A stretch of DNA of 24,359 nucleotides. Origin: Gryganskiella cystojenkinii. Lineage: Eukaryota; Mortierellomycota; Mortierellomycetes; Mortierellales; Mortierellaceae. The notes beneath the pieces were generated by a model that saw only the letters and a program-made list of their open reading frames with translations, did not search any database and was not told where the DNA came from. Location: NCBI GenBank assembly GCA_015852425.1, contig JAAAIG010000604.1, positions 1 to 24,359 of the forward strand, in the 5' to 3' direction. The position numbers and the translations under genes were made by a program. This document shows, piece after piece, positions 7,856 through 17,683 of the stretch; within the stretch, counting starts at the first letter, position 1; each line of letters starts with the position of its first letter.

Positions 7856-9184
7856 TTAGCAATAGTGTGATCAGAAAAGGGCTGTGAGAGTAAAAGTCTC
7901 GCATTACTGCCTCTTGAGTCAAACAGAGCACTCGATGGCCCAATTGAGTGGAAGGCAGCTGGAATGAAAAGGCAAGTATGACAGCCATGGATGAAGACAG
8001 AAACGTACAGTCACGAGACTGACAGCAGGAGATGCTCGATCGCGGAAGTGAAAAGGAAGTTCGAGAGAGATCAGTTTATTTTCTAAGAGTTGAGAGACTA
8101 AATCAACAAGACAAGACAAGTGTGTGTCGAAAGACGCATTCCGAGTGAACGTTATCTCGCAGATAATCCAAGGAATATTCAACGTCGATAGCCACTTTCA
8201 GGACATCTATGCGTGAACCAATGTTAAAGCTATCACATTTGGCAATGTTATTCTTTGTACAACATCTACGCCGTCATTTGACCGACATATTCTCGACCTT
8301 TTAAGATTTTATATCTAGTCCCAATATGGGTTGCGAAATGCTGAAATAGCAGAAGTTAAAGCCCCACCGGCCGGACATCCTGACCAAGGTCCGTATAAAA
8401 GAAGCCCGTCGCCGGAAACGGCAGAATCAAAGAATAAGTGCGACCTGTACCGTCTAGCGCGATTTGGAAAATTGTTCTTGCACAACGGCAGATCATTTAC
8501 TCCCAACGGATCTACCTGGAGCTTAGGGTGTTGTGTAGTGGGACGCGGACAGGCGACACGCTCTTGGCACGCAGGGGATCAATGCAGGAGGCGTGGTAGT
8601 ACTGGAAAAGTGGCAAGTAGACCATGTACCAGATCTGGGGAAAGAAAATGACGGAGAGAACGTATGCAGGGTTAGGAATGGACAGCGATATTAGACTTCT
8701 TATTTTTTCAGGTCACCAGGGCAAATTTCAAGAACCATGGTGTTTTTTTTTAGTACGACAATGCTCTTTCTAGAATGTTAATGTCGACTTTCAGGGAAAC
8801 AAAAAAGGATTGGATCAATACTAATCATGATGGCGTTTCTCATTGTTTATATTCGCGCTTTTCAGTTGGTAAAAAGGAAGAGGTTCTTCAGTTTAGCCCT
8901 GCAAGAGCGAAGTTTACATTTAATTCAGTAGCTGTCGGTAACTGGGAAGGAAGTAACATGGAGTTGATATATTGTTGTCTACAGATCTAAAGGTCTAGAA
9001 AGAAGCAACTATATGTACTAGGTAGACAGCGAGGGGCCAGTATATCCAGAGGCGCTGGGTTGGGATCTGAGTGAGAAGAGGTCGGTGACAAGGTGAATAG
9101 ACCAATTTGCAAGATCGATAACGGGAAGTGTCCAGATGTCGGCGCAACTGTGGCAAAGATGTTATTTACACAATTGTTGCTACA
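7856..9184. other. Long intergenic stretch with one dispersed repeat, no supported gene
   Basis: Short ORFs on both strands (for example 8331-8651 plus, 8315-8506 minus, 7919-8182 minus, 8775-8990 plus) have no motif, no convincing promoter context and overlap one another. A TATAAAA occurs at 8395-8401 without an evident gene behind it. The only recognisable item is the segment at 8122-8201 that recurs at 18497-18570. Confidence 0.5.
8122..8201 (+). repeat. Dispersed repeat copy A (related to 18497-18570)
   Basis: This segment and the one at 18497-18570 share GTGTCGAAA, CATTCCGAGTGAAC, ATAATCCA, GAATATTCAACGTCGAT and CACTTTCAG/CACATTTCAG in the same order and orientation. One frame reads VSKDAFRVNVISQIIQGIFN here and VSKYPFRVN followed by IIHRIFNVDEH in the other copy, with a short deletion. 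Both appear to be relics of a common coding sequence. The second copy lies within the F-box-like pseudogene at 17684-19872. Confidence 0.65.
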
Positions 9185-9515
9185 GCCGTCTACTTTCAAC
9201 AAATTAGACAATAGCCAATGGACTGCTCTGAATGCTCTGAATGCTCTGAATGCAAACGTCGAATACAGCTCCCAAAAAGAGAGGGCGTTCAGGCCCGGAG
9301 CAGATCAACTGAAAATGGATCCATCATGTGGGCGTGGCCTCTTGTTTATCGAGGACCTATAGCCTTGTGACCAAAGAATTGGCTGTCTGCTCTCAACAAA
9401 TCAGACAGTTGACCAATGGACTGCTATGAATGCAAACGTCAAGCACAGCAGCTCACAAAAAGAGAAGGCGTTCAGGTCCCGGAGCAGATTACAGTAACTG
9501 AAGGAAGGAGTCCAT
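9185..9515 (+). repeat. Imperfect direct duplication, ~125-bp copies 197 bp apart
   Basis: Copy 1 (about 9185-9320) and copy 2 (about 9382-9500) share TCAACAAAT, CCAATGGACTGCT, GAATGCAAACGTC, AAAAAGAGA, GGCGTTCAGG and CCGGAGCAGAT in order. Copy 1 also carries a 9-bp unit (GCTCTGAAT) three times at 9225-9251, where copy 2 has one related unit (GCTATGAAT). The block ends about 130 bp before the thioredoxin-like start codon, so it may fall in that gene's upstream control region. Confidence 0.75.
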
Positions 9516-9645
9516 GGTCCAAGTGCAGGCTTTCTCTTAAATAGTTGAAATTTTACTCTTCTTCCATCTCCCTTCTTTAATTTACCATATCAGCTAATCC
9601 TTCAATATTATACTTTTTCCTCTCTAACCGATCTTATTCTCAGCC

Positions 9646-10558
9646 ATGGCCGAGGAAATCCCAGAAGAAAAAAGAAAAGCTCTTACCAGAGCCTACTTCG
9701 AGATCCTCTATACCCCGTTTGCCGAAAAATACGAAGAGAACTGGGAGGAAGAAACATTCTGGGAAGCCGTCGAAGTCTTTAAAGTCAAAACTAAGGAGAT
9801 TGGAATCGAGAATCCATTCGATGTTCTCGGTAAACATAAGATTGTATCCTACGAGGTGATCCGTGATAGACGCAAGGCTGGCCCTCCAGCATGCACCAGA
9901 GCTAGTTGGAAGAGCCCACTCGTTGGTGAGAAGGTTGATATCCTGGGGCTCGTTGAGAAGCTACACCACATCTCTGGAAGCAAATACGAAGGCAAAGAGG
10001 ACATCGTTGTTCTTGACTTTTGCGCAACGTGGTAATGGCTTAACAGCGTTCAGGCTATTTTCATATGTGCGGTTGATACAACTGGTTTTAACGCACGATC
10101 TGCAACCTTGTCACCTTGTAGGTGTGGGCCATGTCTTGCACTTGCACCTGAGCTTTCCAATCTTGCGGATAGGCATGCAGGACGCGTTGCCGTCATTGGT
10201 ATTAACAACGATGGACCCGTAGAGGAGCACGATCTCGAAAAGGCTAGAGCTTTTGTTGAAGGGCACAAGGAAAAAATCCGCTACATGTCGTATGTTGATA
10301 ATGCTGAGAACTTCGCCAAAACTTGTAAGTTATCGCAGATGAGAGAATTAAATGATTAACACCAAGAAAGGAAACAGAGTCAAAGTGCTAATTGACTTAT
10401 TTGCACGAAAAAAAATAGCACTGATGGAGAAATCCAAGTACACTTTTCTTCCATGCCTGGCTATTGTAGTGGGTGGCACTATTAAATATTTTGGGGACAA
10501 AAATTGGTTTGACGGTCACTTGGAAGAGGCTTTGAAGACTTCATGTCATGAGGAATAA
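9646..10558 (+). CDS. Thioredoxin-fold protein with WCGPC active site, three exons (242 aa)
   Basis: Exons 9646-10031, 10122-10324 and 10419-10558, joined by GT-AG introns of 90 and 94 nt, give 243 codons including the stop. The intron-1 junction splits the Trp codon and restores the motif WCGPC (residues 129-133), strong proof of the model. Residues ~115-240 form a thioredoxin fold: strand IVVLDFCATWCGPC, helix LALAPELSNLADRHAGR, strand VAVIGINND, and a late YTFLP with the likely cis-proline at 208, then VVGGTIKYFG. The size and insert recall TlpA/ResA or tryparedoxin-like members more than classic 105-residue thioredoxin. The N-terminal ~110 residues are acidic, probably helical, and not recognised. 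No signal peptide or membrane helix, so probably cytosolic disulfide reduction. The start (GCCATGG) follows a CT-rich promoter tract. Confidence 0.88.
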
Positions 10559-10559
10559 A
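10554..10559 (+). terminator. AATAAA overlapping the stop codon of the thioredoxin-like gene
   Basis: The final codons GAA TAA followed by AG create a perfect AATAAA across the stop codon. If used, the 3' UTR would be only tens of bases and would end before or at the MITE-like element starting at 10620. Confidence 0.35.
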
Positions 10560-10619
10560 GTTGTAAGGTCTGATTAATTTTCAAGAACCCCAGAAAACGT
10601 GTTGTCGCTTGTGGCATTA

Positions 10620-10817
10620 GGGGGTTTCAAGCCTGGCATTTTCCTTTTTTTTCAGTGCACTTTTCTCACTCGTCTCTTCATGTTTTCCCTCATCAATTGC
10701 ACCTCAACTCAATACAGAGTTGATGATTGCACCCACCTGGATGCCAAAGTCTTTCGAGTCAAATTGGGATGGAAACCCGCGCCGAAAAAAAATGAAAATT
10801 CCAGGTTTGAAACCCCC
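10620..10817. mobile_element. MITE-like element, 198 bp, ~36-bp terminal inverted repeats, TA target duplication
   Basis: The left end GGGGGTTTCAAGCCTGGCAT continues through ATTTTC and eight T's. The reverse complement of the right end reads GGGGGTTTCAAACCTGGAAT and likewise runs into ATTTTC and eight T's. About 32 of 36 terminal positions match. TA dinucleotides flank both ends (10618-10619 and 10818-10819), as expected of a Tc1/mariner-type insertion. The ~125-bp interior has no coding capacity. It lies 61 bp after the stop of the thioredoxin-like gene. The mobilising transposase is not in the window. Confidence 0.8.
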
Positions 10818-11603
10818 TATTGGATCGCAGCTCCTTAAACGCGTTTTGACTTCAAAATATGACTTGGACATCTCGAGTTTGTCAATGTAACTCTTTTCCA
10901 TTACTCATTTCCCCATCATAATCGCCATTAAGCGGCACCAAACACCGACATCATCGAACGAAATCATTGGCCTCATGAACCTTCTTAATTACCTCGACCC
11001 TTCTATCGCTTTGGAAACACTACGTCCGTTCTCCAAAACCGGGAGCAGTTAGCCATGGCACTTGGGGATTGGAACTAAACTGGCTTAGGGGATTTTGAAC
11101 TGCCATACAGCGACGTTGCTTTTGATCCTTCGATGTCGGCTCTTTCTCTCCTCTTTCATTGAAAAGTCCTGTAGAAGTGTATCAGTTTCTGTCCGGGAGG
11201 ACATTTGGCATCCTCAATACGTCCAAGGGTCTTTTTATCCAGTGGCAACATTCATATTTCTTCCACCACCACGAAGCTCGGCTTGTCAAGGACCGACAGG
11301 CAGATTAAAGTATGGTGTGTGAAAATAGAGATGTACTTAGATATCAAAAGGCAAGAGCGAGTGGGCAACAGAACTAGGCTCGGTGGGTAAGGTATTGCAG
11401 ACTGAGGGGAAAGTGAAGGTGCATGCTGTTTGGTATTTATACGAAAATCGGACTGAATGTCAACCGAGAGTGGATCCGGACGAGATCTAAAAAGGGTAAA
11501 CTTGGTCAACCATACCGATAGCAAGGTTGCTAATGTGAGAGTATTCATTGGGACTGACAGACAAGATATACCTTGCCTTGCGGTCATAGATCTCTTCGTT
11601 AAG
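10818..11603. other. Intergenic, no supported gene
   Basis: Small ORFs at 11095-11322 and 11205-11390 (plus) and the minus frame covering 11252-11698 lack motifs, and the last overlaps the LRR pseudogene out of frame. A short plus-strand frame at about 10923-11051 reads GLMNLLNYLDPSIALETL, which faintly recalls the LLNFLDP segment of SNF2-type helicases, but it is too short to call. Confidence 0.5.
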
Positions 11604-13095
11604 TTAAGAATGTTGCCAGTCCGGAGCGACGATGTCAAGGCCCTAAATGCGTAGAACCTTGTTCGTCTTGAGTGCCTCAGCCAGCGCGTGGACTCCACTG
11701 TCTGTGATCGAGTTACGTGACAAGTCCAATGCTGTCAGAGTTGAGTTGATCTTGATTGCCTCAGCCAGCGCTTGAGCTCCATTCTCTCCAATCTGGTTGT
11801 CCCTCAGCTCCAAAGTGGTCAGGGCCGAGTTGGTCTTGAGTGCTTCAGATAGTGCCTCAGCTCCAGTGTCTCCAATCGAGTTTTGCTCAAGGTACAAATT
11901 GGTCAGAGTCTAGTTGGTCTTGAGTGCCTCGGCCAGGGTCTTAGCTCCGTTGTCTCTGATCGAGCTAGCCACCAAGTTCAGAGTGGCCAGAGTCGAGTTG
12001 GTCTTGAGTGATGCAAACAGTGCCTCAGCTCCGTTTTCTCCAATATTGTTGGACCCCAAGGTCAGAGCGGTCAGAGTCGAGTTGGACTTGTGTGCCTCTG
12101 ACAGTGCATGAGCTCCCCTTCTCCGATCGAGTTGAAATACAGGACCAAAGTGGTCAAAGTTGAGTTGGTCTTGAGTGCTTCAGCCAGAAATTGAGATCCG
12201 TTGTCTCCAATCGAGTTGTCCCACAAGTTCAAGGTGGAGAGAGCCGAGTTCGCCCTCAGAGCGTCGGACAATGCTTTAGCTCCGTTGCCTTCGATCTTAT
12301 TGGACATCAAATTCAAGTTGGTCAGGTTCGAGTTGGTCTCAATCACCTCAGACAGAGCCTGTGCTCCGTTGTCTCCGATCTTGTTGTGTTCCAAGCTTAA
12401 AGTGGCCAGAGTCGAATTGGTCTCGAGTGCCTTAGCCAGTGCCCGAGCTCCATTCTCTTTGATCCAGTTCCCTCCCAAGCTCAAGGTGGACACAGTGGAG
12501 TTGGTCTTGAGTGCCTGAGCCAGGGCCTGGACTCCGCGCTCTCCGATTGAGTTGTACCCCAAGTTCAAAGTGGTCAGAGTCGAGTTAGTCTTGAGTGCCT
12601 TTGACAGTGCCTCAACTCCGTAATCTCCAATCGAGTTATGCTGCAAATACAGAGTGGTCAGAGTCGCGTTGATCTTGAGTGCTTCAGACAGCGCCTGGGC
12701 TCCGTTGTCTGCGATCTGGTTTACTCCCCAGTGGTATCCGCTCAAGTTCAAAATAATCAAACTTGAGTTGGTCTTGAGTGCCTCCGACAGTGCCTCAACT
12801 CCGTTATCTCCAATTTTGCTGGACTCCAAGTTCAAACTCGACAGAGTTGAGTTGGTCTTTAAGGCCTCAGACAGTGACACAGCTCCATTATCTCCAATCC
12901 AGTTGGACCCCAAGTTTAAAGTGGTCGGAGTCCAGTTGGTCTTGAGTGCTTCAGACGTGCCTCAGCTCTGTCGTCTTCAATACAGTTGTCTTTCAGGTTC
13001 AAGTTTGTCAGAGTAGAGTTTGCCTTGAGAGTCTCGGTTAGCGCCTGAGCGCCTTCAGGTCCGATCGAGTTGTCCTGCAAGGTCCAGTTGGCCAT
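11604..13095 (-). pseudogene. RI-type LRR pseudogene, paralogue of the 2335-4047 gene
   Basis: About seventeen 28-residue LRR units of the same type run on the minus strand, including the rare inserted repeat (LSGYHWGVNQI) shared with the intact gene. Clear lesions in N-to-C order are a truncated first repeat (MANWTLQDNSIG), a frameshift near 12955, a 1-base loss near 12115 (GCTCCCCTTCTCC against GCTCCATCTTCTCC in the intact copy), a TAG at 11910-11912 (AACTAGACT where AACTCGACT is expected), and a TAG in the C-terminal cap (LRI then stop; LRIYHGFDVDAP in the intact copy). No F-box is found upstream; the sequence before the first repeat is unrelated to the intact gene's N-terminus. The unit order differs from the intact paralogue. 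Not expected to make a full product. Confidence 0.88.
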
Positions 13096-13568
13096 GAGTC
13101 TCATCCGCCTAGTTGTCGCCAACTCTACCAGGAGTCGCCTCTTGACCGACATTGCTCGAATTGTACTGACGTGTCTCTGACAAGGTCTTGCATGAAAACA
13201 ATCACACAATCCATATCGATATGCCAAAGTTTCTCAAAGGTGCGCAGGATCGCTGCCGCGGACCTTGAAGCAATCACATAAGCGCTAATGTTGACTTCAG
13301 CCTGAAAATTACAGTCCTCCAACGTGTCCTTGAGAACATCCTTGCTCTCCGCGATTGTGTCCAGGAGCCAAACGCGAAAGTGCTGATGTGCAGGGTTCGC
13401 AGAGGACGCCAGTTGTCGACAGGACTTCCAGTGATGACTTTGGGCGAGGAGGTCTTGAGCGCCAATTTCAGAGCAAATCATCCATCCTCTGTCTCACGCA
13501 TCTTTTTTCCTCTCGCTGTGCTTTTTTGTTATGATTTTCAGTGTTCAATCTTAATATAAAACGCAGTT

Positions 13569-13635
13569 GTTTTCCTTTTTTTTTTTTTTATTTTTTTTGG
13601 TTCTTTTGGTCCAGATTTATTACTTTTTTTTTTTT
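13569..13635 (+). repeat. Poly(T) low-complexity tract
   Basis: Three long T runs broken by short ATT and GGT interruptions. On the minus strand this is poly(A)-like, which could be a retrotransposed tail or a plain homopolymer expansion. Confidence 0.8.
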
Positions 13636-14583
13636 GTTCAATGTAGAAAAATAAAATATAGAGTGTATATAGCTTGCCCTTTTCAGCTTCGTGCGGCACG
13701 TGGGAGGTGGGGGGACGGTGCTGTTGGAGAGTGAGATAGGTAACTTGATATCGACCTTTGTGAGCCTTACTCTGGATTATCGTAACAGTAGCACGAGCCA
13801 CTGGCACAACTCCAAGTATCGTTCTTGTACAATGCACATTTGATTGGACAACTTAACGAACAAAAAAGAGCTGTCGTTCCCAATGGGATACATGCAGCAA
13901 CCAAAAGGACGGCTAAATACTTTTTCATCGTTGGGTGGTCTATGACGAAATAATGATATGTTAGCAGTTATTACGAACACGCGGTTCCCCCTGTTCCTGT
14001 GATTGCAACGAAAGCTGCCATATTTTCTTACTTGTTGTGGAAGAGGGTCGGGCTTCCGGTTAGGACTATATAGATTCTTGTCGTATTCCTGTGAGGGTTG
14101 AGGGAGGGGCTTTTGCGACTGTCCTTAGGAAAGCTGTTGTGCGTGTCAAGTTAGGGAGAATAAACGCCAAGACTCATCTCCTTTATATACTTTACGTGGC
14201 TAACATCCCTCTCTTTCCCCCTCATTGACTCCTTGGTCCTGAAGGAGGCATGTCTGCAGAATGACAAAAATAACAATGTTTTCATAACTCTTGGTGTTGT
14301 TGCTCAAACAAATTTTCTAAGAAAATGAGGAGAACTGCGAAGGAATGGAAACTCTGCAACTGTCAACGTACGCGAGTCTACATGTCCGGCATGAAATTGG
14401 GTCACATTTCTTGCAACATCTGTGTGCTGTCGTACAAAGCTGGCAGAAAAGTATTTGATTGAAAAGAGACACAAAAAAAATGTTTACAGGTCGTCAAGCA
14501 TGCAGGGGCTCGGAAGGATAAATAAAAGGACCTATGAGAGTCGTTGGGTACTGCACGACCATCTGAAACTTCCTTCTCTTTCT

Positions 14584-14662
14584 GTCCGCCAGACCCACCC
14601 TTACCCATTTACTTTCTTTTTGTCTGCAAGACGGACACTTACTCTTTTCTCGTCTGCCAGAC
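14584..14662 (+). repeat. Three spaced near-palindromes GTCTGCCAGAC
   Basis: GTCCGCCAGAC (14584-14594), GTCTGCAAGAC (14622-14632) and GTCTGCCAGAC (14652-14662) lie 38 and 30 bp apart, each embedded in pyrimidine-rich sequence. Each is almost its own reverse complement. They could be binding sites for a dimeric factor or a degenerate direct repeat. Confidence 0.6.
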
Positions 14663-14717
14663 GAACCCTTGCAACAAGGTACAACAACAAGTACCAACAC
14701 CGTGAGATACCGTCAAG

Positions 14718-14854
14718 GGATTGGTCAAAAACAAAGGATTGGAAAAAGCAGGGGATTGGAAAAAGCAAAGGATTGGAAAAGGCAAGGGATTGGAAAAGGC
14801 AAGGGATTGGAAAAAGCAAGGGATTGGAAAAAGCAAAGGATTGGAAAAAGCAAG
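14718..14854 (+). repeat. 17-bp minisatellite, 8 units
   Basis: Eight consecutive units of consensus GGATTGGAAAAAGCAAG (the first is 18 bp and diverged) run from 14718 to 14854. Variation is confined to AAAAA/AAAAG and the last two or three bases. Because 17 is not a multiple of three, every frame cycles through the same 17-residue peptide, so long open frames appear in several frames on both strands. Flanking sequence shows no gene structure, so the ORFs are probably spurious. Confidence 0.92.
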
Positions 14855-15325
14855 AAATGAAAGATCAAGGGAAAATAAGGGACGCCACCAAATGGTGGCA
14901 TCAGGAGGCGACACCAATCAATCGACAATATTGATCAACAACACCAATCGACAGCAGCAAGGAAAAACATCAAGGCGGGCTGTGAATTAATGATGACCGA
15001 AGAGATCAAGGGGATTCTACGAAAAAATACCCGATGCATGAAATCAGGGGTGCATGAAAATCATGTAGTTCTAGATGAGCGGCGTAACGATTACACTAGA
15101 CTTCCTACTGATGTCAGAACAATGTTAGATCCGTATCTCTCACGACCGCGTCTTTCATTCTAGAAAACTAGAACTGGCTCTGTCTCCACTGATCCGACCC
15201 AGCATACTGCCAGGACTCAATTCTCACCACTTTCAGACTACGGATCAGCGTCGACGAACATCTTGCAAACGTTCATATTCTAGTAGTAGATATGCAAGTG
15301 AGCAAAAATTGGACAAGCGATCAGT
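14855..15325. other. Intergenic, nothing recognised
   Basis: AT-rich sequence without motif-bearing ORFs, RNA genes or obvious repeats. It lies beyond the 3' end of the minus-strand F-box pseudogene. Confidence 0.5.
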
Positions 15326-16081
15326 TTATTCACGCAGGTGTCGCAAGTAGAGTTCCAAACGCTCCAAGTCAGGATTTGATGCGATAAGTTTGAGCTGCTG
15401 CTTAAGCTTGAAACTGGTAGGACTATATGACAAAGACTTGAGTCTGTAACTGCCGTGATGAGTCGCTGTCACTTTAGGAGAGGAGACGAGTTGCTGTTGG
15501 GTCGAAGACGTTAAAAGTACTGAGTAAATACGATAGTCCGGAGAAAATGTAACGGCGGATCGCCATTTGTTCCAGTGCTGGTAAGCGACGAAGAGGGGGT
15601 TTGAGAGTGCTGACGAGGACTCGAATTGACGTAAGATACAGACACTTGATGGTGGTGTTCTTATCGGTGAAGAGGACTTGAGTAAATCTTTCAATAAACC
15701 GGGTGTATCCCATATTCTCGAGTGTCTACTTGCTGCGTTTCATGATGTTCAAGGTCCACTGCAGGTTTTCACGGTGCAACTCCAGTGAAGTGAAGGCCTA
15801 GTAGTTTCTAGTCAGGTCGGGTTCAGGTCGGGTTCAAAAGCATAGGACAAGCGAGCTCACGGACATGGACCGAGTATCGAGAGAGTGATTTTATAAGAGT
15901 GTGGTGGTAGCACCATTGATCGTCCTTGATGACTCTGTCAATCGTGAGACGAATGGCGTGAACCATGTCCCGTTGACACTACAGGCCTTTGTCAGGTCGT
16001 GTGGTGAGAGAGAGAGCGAGAGAATTGTTGCGATTAAGAGAGGATCTGAATGAGTTCGAGTGGGAGAGTGATGGTCGTCAT
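15326..16081 (-). pseudogene. F-box protein pseudogene (minus)
   Basis: The minus-strand ATG at 16081 starts a classic F-box opening (MTTITLPLELIQILS), cut at once by a TAA. In the next frame follows ILSLSLSPHDLTKACSVNGT and WFTPF, the second half of the F-box, closely like the F-box of the 22194 gene (LSPANLATGCRVNKTWFIAF). Then, in other frames, come LIKSLSRYSVHVRELACP (compare LLWSLPRYSSYIRRFHCP in that gene), NLQWTLNIMKRSK, a stop, GYTRFIERFTQVLFTDKNTT, and a final piece ending LASNP-like/LERLELYLRHLRE at 15326. Several frameshifts and stops rule out a full protein. Intact family members serve as SCF substrate receptors with divergent LRRs. Confidence 0.75.
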
Positions 16082-17683
16082 GAGAGTGAGAAGCTGCGAC
16101 GCGGATGAGTTTTGAGAATGGGGATGACAGTCGACATGATGTGAGGGAAAGAGGTGGTGACAATGGGTGGGAACAATTTTTGTTTTTCTGTTCCATTGTT
16201 CGTTTGCCTCTCCCCTTCCAAGGTCACGTTCACGGATGATATCAGAACCTTTTAGTTATTTCTTTTTCGTCCCTCTTTTTCTTTTGCTGTCGAACTCTCT
16301 TGGCTCCCCTCCCACTCACTCACCCACGCACTAGCTTCCTATGCACACACACTTACATTAGACGCAGGACACGAGCAAATGCATGGACAACAGTCCAGAA
16401 TTACCTGCGTCCGCCCGTCAATCGATTCTGATTAAGTGCATCACATCCATCCATTTATTACATTTCACTCTGACTTCATCTCAACTAACTACAGTCCAAT
16501 GCAGCTGTCTTTCTCAAGGTCTCTCAATATCCTTTGAGATATATGTAATCCATCACTGCCTCTACTCTCTCTCTGCGTTTTTCTGTCGAACACGGGCGAT
16601 AGCAAAATTGTCGTTTCGCACTAACCTATTATACCCTGCCACGATGCAATGAGTGACAAGACATACTCAAAGTGGACTCAGATGTGAGGCGATATCCAGA
16701 CCTCACCCTCAGCATGGGTTTCTTTTGTTATCGGTCTCTGAAGTGACCTCTATGAAGAGGTACCTGAGATCAGGGCCCGTAGGAGGCCATCGTTACTAAG
16801 AGGAAATGTTCTCCCGCAGAGTCTAGAACGAGCAAGGCAACCTATGGAGAAGTTTTGTTGTGTCTGCTGTCGAATGTTGCCTTCAGAAGAAGTGTTCGTC
16901 GTCTCTGACAACTTCAACACAGATGGTATTGAATGGCCATGCACGCATTATGGAAGGGCTCTAAAAGAAAAAATCACACGAGAGGAAAAAAGATGCGTGA
17001 GACGCAGGATGGATACTTCGACGAGGTTTCTAACTCGATTTTGAGCGGTAATTCCGAGATTTGGCTGGAGAGAAAGTAACACGCAGGTGATGTCAAGAAA
17101 TCCCTTGGGCGCTCCACCATGTTTGCGACAGAGCCTCAGGGACTCGACGATACAGCGACGCCTACGTTATACTTTGCGGCTGTCAAATATCGTGGCACAG
17201 CACCACCACTGAATTTGGAGAACGATCTCAATGGAAAGGAAGCCATGGCCGATGATGGTGAAGCAGAACAACACGTAGATGACTACCAACGCTTGGCACC
17301 CTACATCGTAAAATACAACAGGGAGTGGTCTGGGAATGGTATCATTTATTCTTTTCAAGTCCTGCTTGCAACTTCGAGTGAAACAAGAAGAGATTTACGA
17401 CCTTTGTCGGTATTTCAGGCCTGAGTGCGTTTTCAAACGCGATAGGGGTCGTCAGTCACTGAAAGAGAGAAAGGATTCAAAAAATCTGGTGAGATTCTGT
17501 CGAAACCCTCGAATTCGTTCTACAAAAGGAAATGGAGATCCCTGGGACAAGCAGCGTTGAAACCATCCTGGCTCAACTTGTTATGTCCTTGCCATCCTTT
17601 TTTTTGTGTTCTCGTTCCTTCTACAGCTTCTTTTTATTATTCTTTTTCAGTCCCATACGGCACTCTCACACCAACCCTACACC
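16082..17683. other. Intergenic with unassigned plus-strand ORFs
   Basis: 16200-16380 is CT-rich and promoter-like for an ORF at 16383-16652 (89 codons) that has no motif. ORF 16844-17044 begins MEKFCCVCCRMLPSEEVF, a Cys-pair cluster that could be a zinc-binding fragment of a mobile-element protein. ORF 17119-17424 has an acidic middle (ADDGEAEQHVDDYQRLAPYI) and fair coding character. The three are not joined by convincing splice sites, and I do not recognise any of them. Confidence 0.35.

Larger units (their letters stand above)
13096..14717. other. Intergenic region with an unassigned minus-strand ORF, no supported gene
   Basis: A minus ORF at 13125-13481 (118 codons, containing VNISAYVIASRSAAAILRTF) reads like real protein and overlaps the start of the LRR pseudogene in another frame. 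It could be the broken N-terminal exon of that gene or a piece of a neighbour, but no family is recognised. 13569-13635 is T-rich. 13640-14400 holds nothing I can name; TTTATATAC at 14181-14189 before a C-rich stretch could be a promoter. A plus ORF at 14422-14934 passes through the palindromic repeats and minisatellite and is probably not a gene. Confidence 0.4.

Noticed and set aside
10923..11051. Possible SNF2 helicase fragment (LLNYLDPS)
   Set aside because: Only about ten residues resemble the family, the Walker and DEAH motifs are absent, and the frame is short.
11252..11698. 148-codon minus ORF
   Set aside because: It overlaps the C-terminal end of the LRR pseudogene in another frame, has a biased composition and no motif.
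11914..13016. Plus-strand ORFs opposite the second LRR locus
   Set aside because: Same antisense effect of the LRR repeat units, with no independent motif.
13538..13837. 99-codon minus ORF ending in Lys-rich sequence
   Set aside because: The Lys run is only the poly(T) tract read backwards, and there is no start context or family.
14601..14934. Long ORFs on both strands through the minisatellite (FSNPLLFPIPC and KDWKKQGIGKSK types)
   Set aside because: All come from the 17-bp repeat read in different frames; flanks lack a promoter or a protein motif.
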